From: Oceanospirillaceae bacterium
GTDB taxonomy: Bacteria; Pseudomonadota; Gammaproteobacteria; Pseudomonadales; Oceanobacteraceae
Direction: 5' to 3'
DNA length: 64,000 bases
NCBI GenBank assembly: GCA_002723385.1
Contig: PBNY01000051.1
Location: 1 to 64,000, forward strand
Position numbers and translations under genes: made by a program
The notes under the pieces: generated by a model
What the model was told of the DNA's origin: nothing
What the model saw: only the letters and a program-made list of their open reading frames with translations
Databases searched by the model: none
Shown: in pieces, positions 41,289 through 52,711 of the stretch
Numbering within the stretch: the stretch's first letter is position 1
Layout: every line of letters starts with the position of its first letter

Positions 41289-41806
41289 CCCGATTTGCCA
41301 GTGAGAATGGCAACCTGATTCAGGAGCTTTCTGGCCAGTTCCTGAACCAGCAATTGTGTTTGATTGGTTTCGTCTGACTGGGTCGCCAGGACACGAGCGG
41401 TGTCGTTGGCCAATCGCAGTCTGGTGTTGGCGGTCACTTCAATCGGGGCATCATAACCTGCGCGAATCACCGACAAGCGTGCGATGCCCTGCAATTCGTA
41501 TTCGGCGACCTTGCCATCACGGTCGACCGTGAGCGTACGACGATCTACATCAAACTGGAGCTGCTTGAGTTGGGTCAGTGCGTTATGGGACGACTTGACG
41601 ATTAAAACACCACGAGTGTTTAGCTGCTGTCGCAATGCGTTGGACAGGTCGTGATCGAGGTTGTCGTCCAGATGCACGACTTTCAACTGCGGTGGCAACG
41701 GAGCCGTTCCCGCCAGTTGCCAACCACACCCTTTTAATGTCAGCAGGACAGTGACGGCGAAGATCGTTATAAACGTGCGAGAAGAGAAAAGTGCCGGTTT
41801 GATCAT
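41285..41806 (-). CDS. lptE: LPS-assembly lipoprotein LptE
   Basis: 173 aa; lipobox LKGC followed by GWQLAG; synteny with holA/leuS; 4-bp overlap. Confidence 0.92.
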   Translation of the reverse strand: MIKPALFSSRTFITIFAVTVLLTLKGCGWQLAGTAPLPPQLKVVHLDDNLDHDLSNALRQQLNTRGVLIVKSSHNALTQLKQLQFDVDRRTLTVDRDGKVAEYELQGIARLSVIRAGYDAPIEVTANTRLRLANDTARVLATQSDETNQTQLLVQELARKLLNQVAILTGKSG

Positions 41807-41855
41807 GAAAACTCCGGGAAGGCTGGCATTGACTGCCAGCCTGAGAAGGGATCAC

Positions 41856-44441
41856 CTAGTTGGCAACAATATTGACCAGCTTGCCCGGTACCACAATCAC
41901 CTTGCGGACGGTCTTGCCATCAATATTACGCTGAACGGCTTCATCAGCCATGGCCATGCTCTCCAGTTCGTCTTTGGAAGCGGAAGCCGGAACATCCAGC
42001 TTGGCGCGTACCTTGCCATTCACCTGAACCACCAGTTGGATGGTGTCAGCGACCAGTGCGGACTCGTCCACGGCAGGCCAGCTGGCATCCAGAACCAGAC
42101 CTTCGTTGCCAAACGCCACCCACAGTTCCTGGGTGATGTGGGGCACCATAGGGCTCAGCATACGGATCATGGCGTTCATGGCTTCCAGAGCGACGGAGCG
42201 GCTGCTTTCTACTGCCAGATCCAGTTTGGTCAGAGTCTTCATCAGCTCCATGATGGCCGCGACGCCGGTATTGAAGTTGTAGCGGCGACCAATGTCGTCG
42301 GAAACCTTGGCAATGGTTTCGTGCAATTTGCGGCGAGCGTCCTTGTCTGCTTTGGGCAGCTGGTCGGCAGCGACTTCTGCTTGCTCGTGCTGAAGCAGTT
42401 CGTAGGCCAGGCGCCATACACGTTGCAGGAATTTCTGTGCACCTTGTACGCCAGAATCTGACCACTCCAGAGTTTGCTCCGGGGGCGCTGCGAACATGGT
42501 GTACAGACGCACGGTGTCCGCACCGTATTGTTCAATGGCTTCCTGAGGGTCGACACCATTATTTTTGGACTTGGACATCTTGCTCATGCCGGCGTGTTCC
42601 AGAGCCAGACCGTCAGACTGACGCCTGGCGCTTATCATGCGGCCTTTTTCATCACGCTCGACGTCGACTTCCGCCGGGTTGACCCATTCCTTGCCACCCT
42701 TGTCGTTCAGGTAATAGTAGGCATCAGCCAGTACCATGCCCTGACACAACAAGCTCTTGAACGGTTCGTCACTTTCTACCAGACCGGCGTCACGCAGCAG
42801 TTTGTGGAAGAAGCGGGCATACAACAAATGCAAAATGGCATGCTCAATACCGCCGACATACTGATCAACCGGCAGCCAGTAATTAGCTTCGGTCGGGTCA
42901 AGCATGGTGTCTGCCTGCGGGCTGCAGTAACGGGCGTAATACCAGGACGACTCCATAAAGGTGTCGAAGGTATCGGTTTCGCGGAATGCCGGAGCGCCGT
43001 TCAGTTCGATGTTCTCGAAATCCGGGTTGTTCTTGATCGGCGAGTTAACGCCATCCATGACTACGTCGGTCGGCAGTTCGACTGGCAGCATGCTTTCTGG
43101 CGTTGGAATCGTGTCCCCGTCTTCGGTACGGATCACCGGAATCGGGCTGCCCCAGTAGCGCTGGCGGCTCACACCCCAGTCGCGCAGACGGTAGTTGACC
43201 TTGATCTCGCCCTTGTCTTCAGCTGCCAGCTTGGCCGCAATGGCATCGAAGGCTTGTTCAAATGCCAGACCGTCAAACTCGCCGGAGTTAATCAGAGTGC
43301 CTTTCTCAGTGTAGGCTGATTCACTCAGGTCAACGCTGTCTTCACTGGTCGCCAGCGGTTCGATGACCTGATTGATCTCGATGCAGTATTTGGTGGCGAA
43401 TTCCCAGTCACGCTGGTCGTGTGCCGGTACAGCCATTACTGCGCCCGTGCCGAATTCCATCAACACGAAGTTGGCCACCCAGATGTCCACTTCCTTGCCG
43501 GAAATCGGATGGATCGCGGTCAGGCCGGTTTTCATGCCGACTTTTTCCTTGGTCGCCAGATCCGCTTCGGCGGTGCCAGACTGTTTGCATTCTTCAACGA
43601 ACGCTGCCAGCTCGGCATTGCTGGTCGCAGCTTCCTGAGCCAATGGATGACCTGCAGCCACGGCCACGTAGCTCACACCCATCAGCGTGTCGGGACGCGT
43701 GGTGTAGATTTCCAGCTCGTCGTCACGGCCCTGAATGCCGAACTTCATCTGCACGCCACGGGATTTGCCAATCCAGTTGCGCTGCATGGCTTTAACCTGA
43801 TCCGGCCAGCCATCGAGCTGGTCGAGATCGTTCAGCAATTCTTCGGCGTAGTCAGTGATGCGAATAAACCACTGCGGGATTTCCTTGCGCACAACCGGAG
43901 CACCGGAGCGCCAGCCACAGCCATCAATGACCTGCTCGTTCGCCAGCACGGTCTGATCCACCGGGTCCCAGTTCACCGCAGAGGTTTTCTTGTAGGCCAG
44001 GCCCTTGTCAATCAGCTTGGTGAAGAACCATTGCTCCCAGCGATAGTATTCTGGATCACAGGTGGCGATTTCACGATCCCAGTCGTAACCAAAGCCCAGT
44101 GATTTGAGCTGGTTCTTCATGTAACCGATGTTTTCTTTGGTCCACTTGGCCGGTGCAGTGTTGTTCTTGATCGCTGCATTTTCAGCTGGCATGCCAAACG
44201 CGTCCCAGCCCATGGGCTGCATCACGTTCTTGCCTTGCATGCGCTGATAGCGAGAGACCACATCACCAATGGTGTAGTTACGCACGTGGCCCATGTGAAG
44301 GCGTCCGCTGGGGTACGGAAACATGGACAGGCAGTAGAATTTTTCCCGGTTGCTGTCAGCAACAGCGCGGAATACCTGGTTGTCTTCCCACTGTTGTTGA
44401 ACAGCGGACTCAATCTCGCGGGGCTGATAGGTTTCTTGCAT
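41856..44441 (-). CDS. leuS: Leucyl-tRNA synthetase
   Basis: [34 protein letters not shown]; start moved to [18 protein letters not shown]. Confidence 0.97.
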   Translation of the reverse strand: MQETYQPREIESAVQQQWEDNQVFRAVADSNREKFYCLSMFPYPSGRLHMGHVRNYTIGDVVSRYQRMQGKNVMQPMGWDAFGMPAENAAIKNNTAPAKWTKENIGYMKNQLKSLGFGYDWDREIATCDPEYYRWEQWFFTKLIDKGLAYKKTSAVNWDPVDQTVLANEQVIDGCGWRSGAPVVRKEIPQWFIRITDYAEELLNDLDQLDGWPDQVKAMQRNWIGKSRGVQMKFGIQGRDDELEIYTTRPDTLMGVSYVAVAAGHPLAQEAATSNAELAAFVEECKQSGTAEADLATKEKVGMKTGLTAIHPISGKEVDIWVANFVLMEFGTGAVMAVPAHDQRDWEFATKYCIEINQVIEPLATSEDSVDLSESAYTEKGTLINSGEFDGLAFEQAFDAIAAKLAAEDKGEIKVNYRLRDWGVSRQRYWGSPIPVIRTEDGDTIPTPESMLPVELPTDVVMDGVNSPIKNNPDFENIELNGAPAFRETDTFDTFMESSWYYARYCSPQADTMLDPTEANYWLPVDQYVGGIEHAILHLLYARFFHKLLRDAGLVESDEPFKSLLCQGMVLADAYYYLNDKGGKEWVNPAEVDVERDEKGRMISARRQSDGLALEHAGMSKMSKSKNNGVDPQEAIEQYGADTVRLYTMFAAPPEQTLEWSDSGVQGAQKFLQRVWRLAYELLQHEQAEVAADQLPKADKDARRKLHETIAKVSDDIGRRYNFNTGVAAIMELMKTLTKLDLAVESSRSVALEAMNAMIRMLSPMVPHITQELWVAFGNEGLVLDASWPAVDESALVADTIQLVVQVNGKVRAKLDVPASASKDELESMAMADEAVQRNIDGKTVRKVIVVPGKLVNIVAN

Positions 44442-44823
44442 CATGGCGGAATCGGTTGGCACACAATTGGTGATAAAAGTAAGGCGTGAGAGTGTACCTG
44501 AATGTCCTGTTGGGTGACACACAAGCCACGGTCTGGTTGCCCGGTGGATGCGTCAGAAGCGAAGCAACGGGAAGTTTGGTGCGGACCTGTAGTAGCTGTA
44601 ATAGGCAGAACGGGTTAAGTGCAGAAAAGTGCGGATTCAAGAACGGTCGTTTGTCAAACAGACGTACAGTGTTTGGCGCGGGATGTCTTGTGAAGAAATA
44701 TGCCGGATTGGTGATATTTGATACAAATCAGGGATGTTGGACAAACCATCAAAATAACAATCAGGCGTCATAGCCGGTGGTCGCGACTGTGTAGTATCGT
44801 GATAGCACTTGAAAGGATCTGTA

Positions 44824-45462
44824 ATGATTATGAAACATAACATTCTGCTAGTCGTATTTCTATCCCTGTTTTCTGCCACTGCGAGCGCGGATGCATCCGT
44901 GGATGATTTGCTGCGCAAGATGAAGGGAATCCAGACCAATCCCGTCGAACTCAAGGCCGTTATTGCCCAGGGGGAAGAGCGAGGGCGCTTGTGTTTCTCC
45001 TGTCATGGTCGTGATGGTAACAGCAAGCGGGACTACATTCCGAACCTTGCCAGCCAGAATGCCGAGTATCTGTTTACCCAGTTCGAGCACTTTGCCGACG
45101 GTACTCGCAAGGACTACGTGATGAGCAAGCTGGCCAAGCAGCTGACTGGCGAAGAGCGCGTTGCCATTGCATTGTACTTTGCCAACCGTCAGGTGACTCC
45201 GCGCGAGAGCAAGGTCGCAGCATCGGCGGACGGCAAGCGTATCTACGATTCCACCTGCTTTGTGTGTCACGGTGCATCAGGCCACGGTAACGATCAGTAC
45301 CCTCGTATTGCTGGCCAGCCGCTTGAGTTCCTCAGCAATACATTAAAGAGCTTCAAGAACAACGATCCGGATCGCAAGAACTCTCCGATGGTGGCCGTGA
45401 TCAAGAATCTGTCTGAAACAGATCTCCAGAACGTCGCCACTTACATCACCAACATGCCGTGA
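44824..45462 (+). CDS. Diheme cytochrome c (c4-like)
   Basis: Two CxxCH motifs (CFSCHGRDGN, CFVCHGASGHG); signal peptide; RBS AAAGGA. Confidence 0.9.
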   Translation: MIMKHNILLVVFLSLFSATASADASVDDLLRKMKGIQTNPVELKAVIAQGEERGRLCFSCHGRDGNSKRDYIPNLASQNAEYLFTQFEHFADGTRKDYVMSKLAKQLTGEERVAIALYFANRQVTPRESKVAASADGKRIYDSTCFVCHGASGHGNDQYPRIAGQPLEFLSNTLKSFKNNDPDRKNSPMVAVIKNLSETDLQNVATYITNMP

Positions 45463-45489
45463 TCTGAGCCGCCACCGACGCTCTTCACG

Positions 45490-45525
45490 AAACGGTGATC
45501 TCGACAGAGATCGCCGTTTTTTGTT
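45490..45525 (+). terminator. Rho-independent terminator after cytochrome c
   Basis: AAACGGTGATCTC-GACA-GAGATCGCCGTTTTTTG. Confidence 0.88.
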
Positions 45526-45660
45526 TTTGGTCGCCAGAACGGTTTTTGGACGCTGCGAAACCGTCGTCATGTTTCAAATCTGTTACCATCCCGCCTCAAT
45601 CAGAATTCGCATTCAGTCGCCGTTCGGGTGACGTGAACCCTGACTCAGGTAACTCCCTTC

Positions 45661-48600
45661 ATGACTCAATCTTCTGTGCCTTCTATTAATGTAGCTGCTG
45701 AATCCCTGTCGCCCTGGCAGTTCTGGATTGATCGCGGTGGCACATTTACAGATGTCGTTGCCTTGCTGCCGGATGGCCGTTTGTTGTGCGACAAGTTGCT
45801 GTCTGAAAACCCGGAGCACTACCCGGATGCAGCAGTGGAAGGTATCCAGCGGTTTCTGGCCCGTTTCCCTGAGTTTCAGGACGTTGCCATCAGTGATGTG
45901 AAAATGGGCACAACGGTCGCGACCAATGCACTGTTGGAGCGCAAGGGAGAGCCGACTCTGTTGCTGATCAGCCGAGGTCTGCGTGATCAGCTGGAAATCG
46001 GTTATCAGGCTAGACCGGATATCTTTGCCACGCTGATTCAGCGTCCAGCGACCTTATACGATCAGGTTCAGGAAGTGCCCGAGCGAGTTCGCTTTGACGG
46101 CACTATTGAGCAACCTCTGGATCTGGAAGGAATGCACTGGATTCTGGAACAGGCGTTTGAGTCCGGGCTTCGATCCGTCGCTGTGGTTCTTATGCATGCA
46201 TGGCGTTATCCAGAGCATGAAATTCGAATCGGTGAATTGGCCAAATCGCTGGGCTTCGAGCAAATCTCCCTCAGCCACGAAGTCAGTCCTCTGATCAAAC
46301 TGGTGCCGCGGGGTGATACCACGGTAGCGGATGCCTACTTGTCGCCGGTTCTGCGTCGTTATGTCGAACAGGTCGACCATGCACTACCGGGAGGAAAGCT
46401 GCAGTTCATGCAGTCCAACGGCGGCCTGACACCGGCGGAGCGGTTTCAGGGTAAAGACGCTGTCTTGTCTGGCCCGGCCGGTGGTGTCGTTGGCATGGTC
46501 GAAACCGCTGCACAAGATGGCTTCAGCCAGCTGATTGGCTTTGACATGGGCGGCACCAGCACTGACGTCAGCCACTATGCCGGTGAGCTGGAACGCGAAA
46601 ACGAGACTGACATTGCCGGTGTACGTCTGCGCGTTCCCATGATGAATATCCACACCGTGGCAGCTGGGGGCGGTTCCATTGTCCATTTCAGTGACGGTCG
46701 TTTGCAGGTTGGGCCTGAATCGGCCGGTGCTTTTCCCGGCCCGGCTGCGTATCGAAACGGTGGGCCATTGACCGTCACCGACTGCAACCTGTTGTTGGGT
46801 AAAATCCAGCCGGAATTATTCCCGTCTGTATTTGGGGCCGATCAGAATCAGCCACTGGACCTGGATGGCGTTCGTGTTCGCTTTGATGATCTGGCCAGTG
46901 ACGTGTCAAAGGCATCGGGCACCGAGTATTCCCCGGAGGCGTTGGCGGAAGGTTTCCTGGCCATTGCTGTCGACAACATGGCCAATGCTGCTCGACAGAT
47001 TTCCATTCAGCGTGGCTACGACGTACGCGAGTACGTACTCAACGCGTTCGGTGGCGCCGGGGCACAACATGCTTGTCTGGTGGCTGAATCCCTGGGCATG
47101 AAACAGGTGTATTTGCATCCCAAGGCCGGGGTGTTGTCGGCCTACGGTATTGGCCTGGCGGATCGACGTTGGGTTGGCGAAGCGGCGGTTGAGGCATCAT
47201 TGGCCGACGAGCAAGGTGAGGAAGCGATTCAGCAAGCCCGGTTGGTGTTGGCCGAGCTGCATCAGCGCAGCCGGGTACAGGATGGCATGAATCAGGATGA
47301 CATCATCCACGATGTGCCACGTGCATACCTGCGCTATCAAGGAGCCGATACCCCGTTGCTGGTGGCGTTCGCGGATGCAGAAACCATGATTCAGGCATTT
47401 GAAGACCAGCACCGCCAGCTGTTCGGGTTTATCCATGAGCAAGGCGAGATTCTGCTGGACGCCGTACAGCTGGAACGCATCGAACCCGGTTTTAAACCAG
47501 CGGCTCATGCCCAGGCTTCTGAGAATGCAGAAGCTCCGGCTTGCGACGCGGTATCCATGTATCTCAAAGGGCAGTGGCAACGAGTTCCCGTTCTGGTTCG
47601 TGAACATTTGCAGCCGGGCTTCTGTTGCGATGGACCTGTGTTGATCACCGAGCCGACCAGTACCATCGTGGTTGAACCCGGCTGGCGTTGTCGATTACTG
47701 GGCAGTGATGCATTGGTGCTGGAACAAATCGAACAGGCCCCGGATGGCTTGACGTCGTCAGGCACTTGTCAGAAGGTCAAGCGCGATCCGATCCAGCTGG
47801 AAATCTTCAACAACCTGTTTATGTCGGTAGCTGAACAGATGGGGCTGGTGCTGGAAAAGACCGCTTCCAGCGTCAACATCAAGGAGCGACTGGATTTTTC
47901 CTGTGCCCTGTTTGACCGTGACGGTGAACTGGTCGCCAACGCACCGCACATTCCGGTGCATCTGGGGTCCATGAGTGAGAGCGTTCAGGCGGTCATGTCT
48001 TGCCATCAGGATATGCAGGCCGGTGATGCGTTCGAGCTCAATACGCCGTATCAGGGCGGTACTCACTTACCGGATGTGACGGTAGTGAAACCGGTCTTTG
48101 TGGCGGCTACGGCAACCAGGCCGGATTTTTATGTGGCCGCCCGAGGCCATCACGCAGACATCGGTGGTATCACTCCGGGTTCCATGCCAGCCCGCAGCAA
48201 CCACATTAATGAAGAAGGCATACTGCTGGATAATCTGTTGCTGGTACGCCGTGGGGAATTTCAGCGTGACGCCTTGTTGGCAGTGCTGACTGATGCCGAA
48301 TATCCGGCCCGCAATCCGCAACAGAATCTGGATGATTTGCAAGCCCAGCTGGCGTCGTGTGAAAAAGGTGCACACGAGTTGAATCGGCTTTGCCAACATT
48401 ACGGTGTTGATACGGTTCACGCGTATATGGGCTTTGTGCAGGACAATGCTGAACAAACCCTGCGAGCGCGTCTGGCCAACATGCAAAGCGGTGAATTCGA
48501 ATACCGGATGGACGACGAAACCCGTTTTAAAGTCACTGTGAATGTGGATCGGGATGCCGGTCACGCGGTGGTGGATTTCAACGGCACTGGCTACCGGGCA

Positions 48601-49368
48601 AACCAGCTTCAGCATCCCGGCAATTTCAATGCACCCACGTCGGTGGTAAAAGCGGCGGTGTTGTATTGCTTCCGCCTGTTGGTGGCCAAGCCGATGCCGT
48701 TAAACGCCGGTTTCTTCCGGGCACTGACCATCAGGGTGCCTGAAGCGTCGGTCATCGCTCCGCAATACCCGGCGGCGGTCGTGTCAGGCAATGTAGAAAC
48801 CGCCCAGTATCTGGTCGATACCCTGATGGGGGCTCTGGGTATTATGGCCGGTTCCCAGGGCACCAATAATAATTTCACCTTCGGCAATGCCGACTTCCAG
48901 TATTACGAAACCCTGTGTGGCGGGGCTGGTGCTTCTGAACATGGGCCGGGTGCCAGTGCGGTGCACACTCATATGACCAACTCGCGTCTGACTGATCCGG
49001 AAATTCTCGAACAGCGCTTTCCTGTGGTGCTGGATCATTTCCAGATACGGGCTGGTTCCGGAGGGCATGGTCAATTTGCCGGTGGCTGTGGGGTTGAACG
49101 CCATATTCGTTTTCTGGAACCTGTCACGGCCAACATCATCAGCGGCCATCGTGACGTACCGACGTTCGGCCTGAATGGCGGTGGCGAGGGCAAAACCGGT
49201 TTTAACTACGTACGCCGTGGCGGTCGATGTGTGGTGCTGCAGTCGTTACCCGGGAGTGCCTGTGTGGAGCTGGAAGCAGGGGACAGTTTTTGTGTTCATA
49301 CGCCAGGCGGCGGTGGCTTTGGTGAGCTTGCCCCTGCGTCTTCTGAACAGACTGGTGCGGGGCAATAA
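45661..49368 (+). CDS. 5-oxoprolinase / hydantoinase A-B fusion
   Basis: 1235 aa; HyuA N-terminus ([25 protein letters not shown]) and HyuB C-terminus ([25 protein letters not shown]). Confidence 0.93.
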   Translation: MTQSSVPSINVAAESLSPWQFWIDRGGTFTDVVALLPDGRLLCDKLLSENPEHYPDAAVEGIQRFLARFPEFQDVAISDVKMGTTVATNALLERKGEPTLLLISRGLRDQLEIGYQARPDIFATLIQRPATLYDQVQEVPERVRFDGTIEQPLDLEGMHWILEQAFESGLRSVAVVLMHAWRYPEHEIRIGELAKSLGFEQISLSHEVSPLIKLVPRGDTTVADAYLSPVLRRYVEQVDHALPGGKLQFMQSNGGLTPAERFQGKDAVLSGPAGGVVGMVETAAQDGFSQLIGFDMGGTSTDVSHYAGELERENETDIAGVRLRVPMMNIHTVAAGGGSIVHFSDGRLQVGPESAGAFPGPAAYRNGGPLTVTDCNLLLGKIQPELFPSVFGADQNQPLDLDGVRVRFDDLASDVSKASGTEYSPEALAEGFLAIAVDNMANAARQISIQRGYDVREYVLNAFGGAGAQHACLVAESLGMKQVYLHPKAGVLSAYGIGLADRRWVGEAAVEASLADEQGEEAIQQARLVLAELHQRSRVQDGMNQDDIIHDVPRAYLRYQGADTPLLVAFADAETMIQAFEDQHRQLFGFIHEQGEILLDAVQLERIEPGFKPAAHAQASENAEAPACDAVSMYLKGQWQRVPVLVREHLQPGFCCDGPVLITEPTSTIVVEPGWRCRLLGSDALVLEQIEQAPDGLTSSGTCQKVKRDPIQLEIFNNLFMSVAEQMGLVLEKTASSVNIKERLDFSCALFDRDGELVANAPHIPVHLGSMSESVQAVMSCHQDMQAGDAFELNTPYQGGTHLPDVTVVKPVFVAATATRPDFYVAARGHHADIGGITPGSMPARSNHINEEGILLDNLLLVRRGEFQRDALLAVLTDAEYPARNPQQNLDDLQAQLASCEKGAHELNRLCQHYGVDTVHAYMGFVQDNAEQTLRARLANMQSGEFEYRMDDETRFKVTVNVDRDAGHAVVDFNGTGYRANQLQHPGNFNAPTSVVKAAVLYCFRLLVAKPMPLNAGFFRALTIRVPEASVIAPQYPAAVVSGNVETAQYLVDTLMGALGIMAGSQGTNNNFTFGNADFQYYETLCGGAGASEHGPGASAVHTHMTNSRLTDPEILEQRFPVVLDHFQIRAGSGGHGQFAGGCGVERHIRFLEPVTANIISGHRDVPTFGLNGGGEGKTGFNYVRRGGRCVVLQSLPGSACVELEAGDSFCVHTPGGGGFGELAPASSEQTGAGQ

Positions 49369-49457
49369 ACCCAGTGGGGCAGTCAGGTTTATGGAGCCTG
49401 TGATAAACTGCCCTGGATAAAGTTTGAATTAACCAGACCAACGAGAGAGAGTCCGAT

Positions 49458-49781
49458 ATGGCTGAAATTATGGATGTGATTAAAGATCAGATCGAAAACA
49501 ACCCGATTTTGCTGTACATGAAAGGTTCACCGAACCAGCCAATGTGTGGTTTTTCAGCTCGTACAGTACAGGCAGTGATGGAGTGCGGTCAGAAGTTTGC
49601 TTTTGTTGACGTACTGTCCAACCCGGACATTCGTGCGAATCTGCCTCAGTACGCCAACTGGCCAACCTTCCCGCAGTTGTGGGTTAACGGTGAGCTGGTG
49701 GGTGGTTGCGATATCGTCACCGAAATGTTCGAAAAAGGCGAACTGAAGCCTTTGCTGGAAGAAGCGGCGCCCGCCAGCTGA
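49458..49781 (+). CDS. grxD: Monothiol glutaredoxin, Grx4 family
   Basis: 107 aa; LYMKGSPNQPMCGFSA CGFS motif, WPTFPQLWVNGELVGGCDIV. Confidence 0.96.
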   Translation: MAEIMDVIKDQIENNPILLYMKGSPNQPMCGFSARTVQAVMECGQKFAFVDVLSNPDIRANLPQYANWPTFPQLWVNGELVGGCDIVTEMFEKGELKPLLEEAAPAS

Positions 49782-49797
49782 TTCAATAAAATATAGG

Positions 49798-49840
49798 AAG
49801 CGGCAATAGTTAATTGTATAAACTATTGCCGCTTTTGTTT
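49798..49840 (+). terminator. Rho-independent terminator after grxD
   Basis: AAGCGGCAATAGTT-AATTGTATA-AACTATTGCCGCTTTTGTTT. Confidence 0.9.
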
Positions 49841-49908
49841 GATTAAAACAACTCCTGTCCCTTTTCTTCTTCTTTTCTTTTAATGATGTAATTATCAATA
49901 GATATAAT

Positions 49909-50005
49909 TTGTAAATATTCTCATTTACAATTGAATTCTATTGTCCGGATTTGCTTCTTTGTCTGACCTGATACCTTGATTTCTGCCATTGAAATTCAAT
50001 TTCAA
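49909..50005. promoter_or_regulatory. Two perfect inverted repeats upstream of porin gene
   Basis: TTGTAAAT-attctc-ATTTACAA (49909-49930) and TTGAAATT-c-AATTTCAA (49989-50005). Confidence 0.5.
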
Positions 50006-50103
50006 AAAATAATCTGGTTTGTAATTGTTATTATTTGTCTTTACTATCCGCTTCATATTCTTATTGCTCTATATATGTCCATTCATACCTCTCAGGAGTA
50101 GAA

Positions 50104-51213
50104 ATGAAACGTTCCCTGACCGCTTTGGCTGTCCTACTGGCTTCCCAGACTGCATTGGCTGATTCAAATGCTGAATTGAGAGCAGAGATCGAAGCGTTGA
50201 AATCACAGTTGAACAGCCTGGCTGACACTGTGGAGGCTCAGGGAGAGCAGGCTTCCGCACAGGCAGTGAGCATTGGCGGTTATGGTGAAATGCACCTGAA
50301 CCTCGAGAATGGCGAAGACAACGAGATTGATTACCACCGTTTCGTCCTGTTCTTTGGCAAGGAATTCAACGAACGCACCCGTTTCTTCTCCGAGTTCGAG
50401 CTGGAACACAGCCTGGCCGGTGAAGGCAAACCGGGTGAAGTTGAACTGGAACAGGCTTACATTGAGCATGACCTGAACGCCAACACCAGCGCCAAATTCG
50501 GTATGTTTCTGATTCCGGTTGGTATCCTGAACGAAACCCACGAGCCGGATACCTTCTACGGTGTTGAGCGTAACAATGTCGAGAAGAACATCATTCCGGT
50601 GACCTGGTGGGAAGGTGGTGTTGCACTGACTCGCAAGTTGGGTGATGGCCTGAGCTATGACATTGCCATGCATTCTGGTCTGAATTCCGCCAATGGCGCG
50701 ATCCGTAAAGGGCGTCAGAAAGTCGCTGAAGCAACGGCCAACAAGGCTGCTTACACGGCGCGTGTCAAATACACCGCGATACCGGGTCTGGAAGTGGCTG
50801 CGACCATTCAGAAGCAGGACGATATCCTGCAAGGCTCCGGTGAAGAAGAAATCAACGGCTTGCTGATCGAAACCCACGTGGTGTACCAGAAAGATGGTCT
50901 GGGTCTGCGTGCTCTGTACGCACAATGGAATCTGAGCGACGAGATCGATGAGATCAGCGACGGTGCCAGCGAACAGAACGGTTTTTATCTGGAGCCTTCC
51001 TACCGCGTAAACGATCTGGGTGTGTTCTACCGCTACAGCGAGTGGGATAACCTGGCCGCTTCCAACACCGGCAGCGAATACGATCAGCACGATATGGGTG
51101 TTAACTATTGGCTGGCACCCACGGTGGTCCTGAAAGCCGACTACTACCGTCAGAACAAGGACGATGATCTGAGCGGAACCGGTTACAACCTCGGCGTAGG
51201 TTACAGCTTCTGA
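50104..51213 (+). CDS. Porin (OprO/OprP-like, coiled-coil N-terminus)
   Basis: Start moved to MKRSLTALAVLLASQTALA; ELRAEIEALKSQLNSLADTVE coiled coil; barrel ending NLGVGYSF. Confidence 0.8.
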   Translation: MKRSLTALAVLLASQTALADSNAELRAEIEALKSQLNSLADTVEAQGEQASAQAVSIGGYGEMHLNLENGEDNEIDYHRFVLFFGKEFNERTRFFSEFELEHSLAGEGKPGEVELEQAYIEHDLNANTSAKFGMFLIPVGILNETHEPDTFYGVERNNVEKNIIPVTWWEGGVALTRKLGDGLSYDIAMHSGLNSANGAIRKGRQKVAEATANKAAYTARVKYTAIPGLEVAATIQKQDDILQGSGEEEINGLLIETHVVYQKDGLGLRALYAQWNLSDEIDEISDGASEQNGFYLEPSYRVNDLGVFYRYSEWDNLAASNTGSEYDQHDMGVNYWLAPTVVLKADYYRQNKDDDLSGTGYNLGVGYSF

Positions 51214-51284
51214 TCCTCAAAAAGTCATTGTTGTAAACCAATGCCGGGGCTGTTTATCAGTCCCGGCGTTGTCGTCTCTGGAGC

Positions 51285-51815
51285 ATGCGTATGAACTCAC
51301 TCTCTCGTCAGCTTTTGGTGTTGATCTCGGCTTGTTTTCTGGCCTTGCCCGCTTCGGCCAAGGGCACCTACTTCACGCTTGAACAAATGTTGCAGGAAGT
51401 CTTTTCAGACGTACCGTCCAACAAGGCTTTGTGGCTCAACAAGGAGCAGAAGACGGCTGTAACGTCGGTGTTGCAGCGTCCGTTCCGCAAGGCACGCATC
51501 AAGTACTGGGCCGAAGGGGATCGCAATCTGTGGGTTCTGAGTGAGATCGGCAAGGAAAAGCCCATCACGTTTGCGGTCATCACTCGTAACGGCACTCTGG
51601 AACGAATCGAAGTGATGGCGTTCCGGGAGATTCGTGGGGATGAGATTCGCATGTCGGCGTATACCGCCCAGTTCAAGGAGCTGACTCTGACAGAGGAGCA
51701 ACAATTGTCGGATTCTATCGACGGGATTTCCGGTGCAACCTACTCCGTGCGCAGTATGAAGAAGGTTGCTAGACTCGCTCTCCTTCTTGATCAGTGGACG
51801 CACAGCGGAGCATGA
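51285..51815 (+). CDS. FMN-binding domain (extracytosolic flavoprotein) protein
   Basis: 176 aa; signal peptide; flavinylation motif region DGISGATYS. Confidence 0.85.
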   Translation: MRMNSLSRQLLVLISACFLALPASAKGTYFTLEQMLQEVFSDVPSNKALWLNKEQKTAVTSVLQRPFRKARIKYWAEGDRNLWVLSEIGKEKPITFAVITRNGTLERIEVMAFREIRGDEIRMSAYTAQFKELTLTEEQQLSDSIDGISGATYSVRSMKKVARLALLLDQWTHSGA

Positions 51816-52570
51816 AATCCCATTTACGCCGTCAGATTCGGTTAACCCTGTTTCATTGGCATCGCCGTTCCGGGGTCGCGGCGGCGTTGATCATCGTACT
51901 GGTCACTCTGACCGGTATTGCCTTGAACCACACCGGTTCTCTCGAACTGGACAAGCATTACCCCCAATCCAGCTGGTTACTGTGGCCCTATGAATCGGCC
52001 GTGACGCGCCCGGACGGTGTTCAGATCGACAGCGTCTGGTGGTGGTCGGATGGCCAGCAGCTACATCGATATCAACAGCCCATGATGCCATGTCGGGCGT
52101 TGCTGGGAGCCGCAAGCAGCGGGTCTGAGTATCTGATCCAGTGTGACGGCGAATGGTTGTGGCTGACCTCCGACGGTGACTTGCTGGACTCGCTGGATCC
52201 CGCCTTGTTGGGTTTGTCGCTGAACGCAGGCTTGGCCGCTGACGAAGCCGGTTTTCTGGTTCGCTCTGAGCCACATGGCGATTGGCAACGGCTCGATCTG
52301 GACATGTATCAGCTGACGCCCTTGCTGACCGAGTCGGCTGAGTCGGTGTCCGGTTCATCACCTGTTCCCGCCGCTTTGGTGCTTCAACCCGTTCCTGAAT
52401 CTGTCTCTAACGCCCGTAATACCAGCATCAGCTGGCAGCGGGTATTGCTGGATATCCATTCTGGCCGCTGGTTCGGTTCCCTTGGGCCATGGCTGGTCGA
52501 TATTGCAGCGCTGGTGCTGCTGTTTCTGGCTTGCAGTGGATTCTGGATCTGGTACAGCCGTCGTCATTGA
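51812..52570 (+). CDS. PepSY-associated transmembrane domain protein
   Basis: LFHWHRRSGVAAALIIVLVTLTGIALNHT N-terminal TM and C-terminal TM; ATGA overlap with FMN-binding gene. Confidence 0.83.
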   Translation: MKSHLRRQIRLTLFHWHRRSGVAAALIIVLVTLTGIALNHTGSLELDKHYPQSSWLLWPYESAVTRPDGVQIDSVWWWSDGQQLHRYQQPMMPCRALLGAASSGSEYLIQCDGEWLWLTSDGDLLDSLDPALLGLSLNAGLAADEAGFLVRSEPHGDWQRLDLDMYQLTPLLTESAESVSGSSPVPAALVLQPVPESVSNARNTSISWQRVLLDIHSGRWFGSLGPWLVDIAALVLLFLACSGFWIWYSRRH

Positions 52571-52711
52571 TCGCATCTCGCCAATAGGCGGTTGCCGCCT
52601 TTGTTCACTAGGTCTGGCCGTTACCGCTGTCCTGACGCTTGAGGCGGATGCCTGTGGGCGCTAGTCTTGAAGGAACCGCTTCAGCTAACCAGCATCCGGG
52701 TAACTTGCCGC

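Noticed and set aside
50203-51090. 295 aa antisense ORF over the porin gene
   Set aside because: Shadow ORF; the + strand frame has a signal peptide and barrel pattern.
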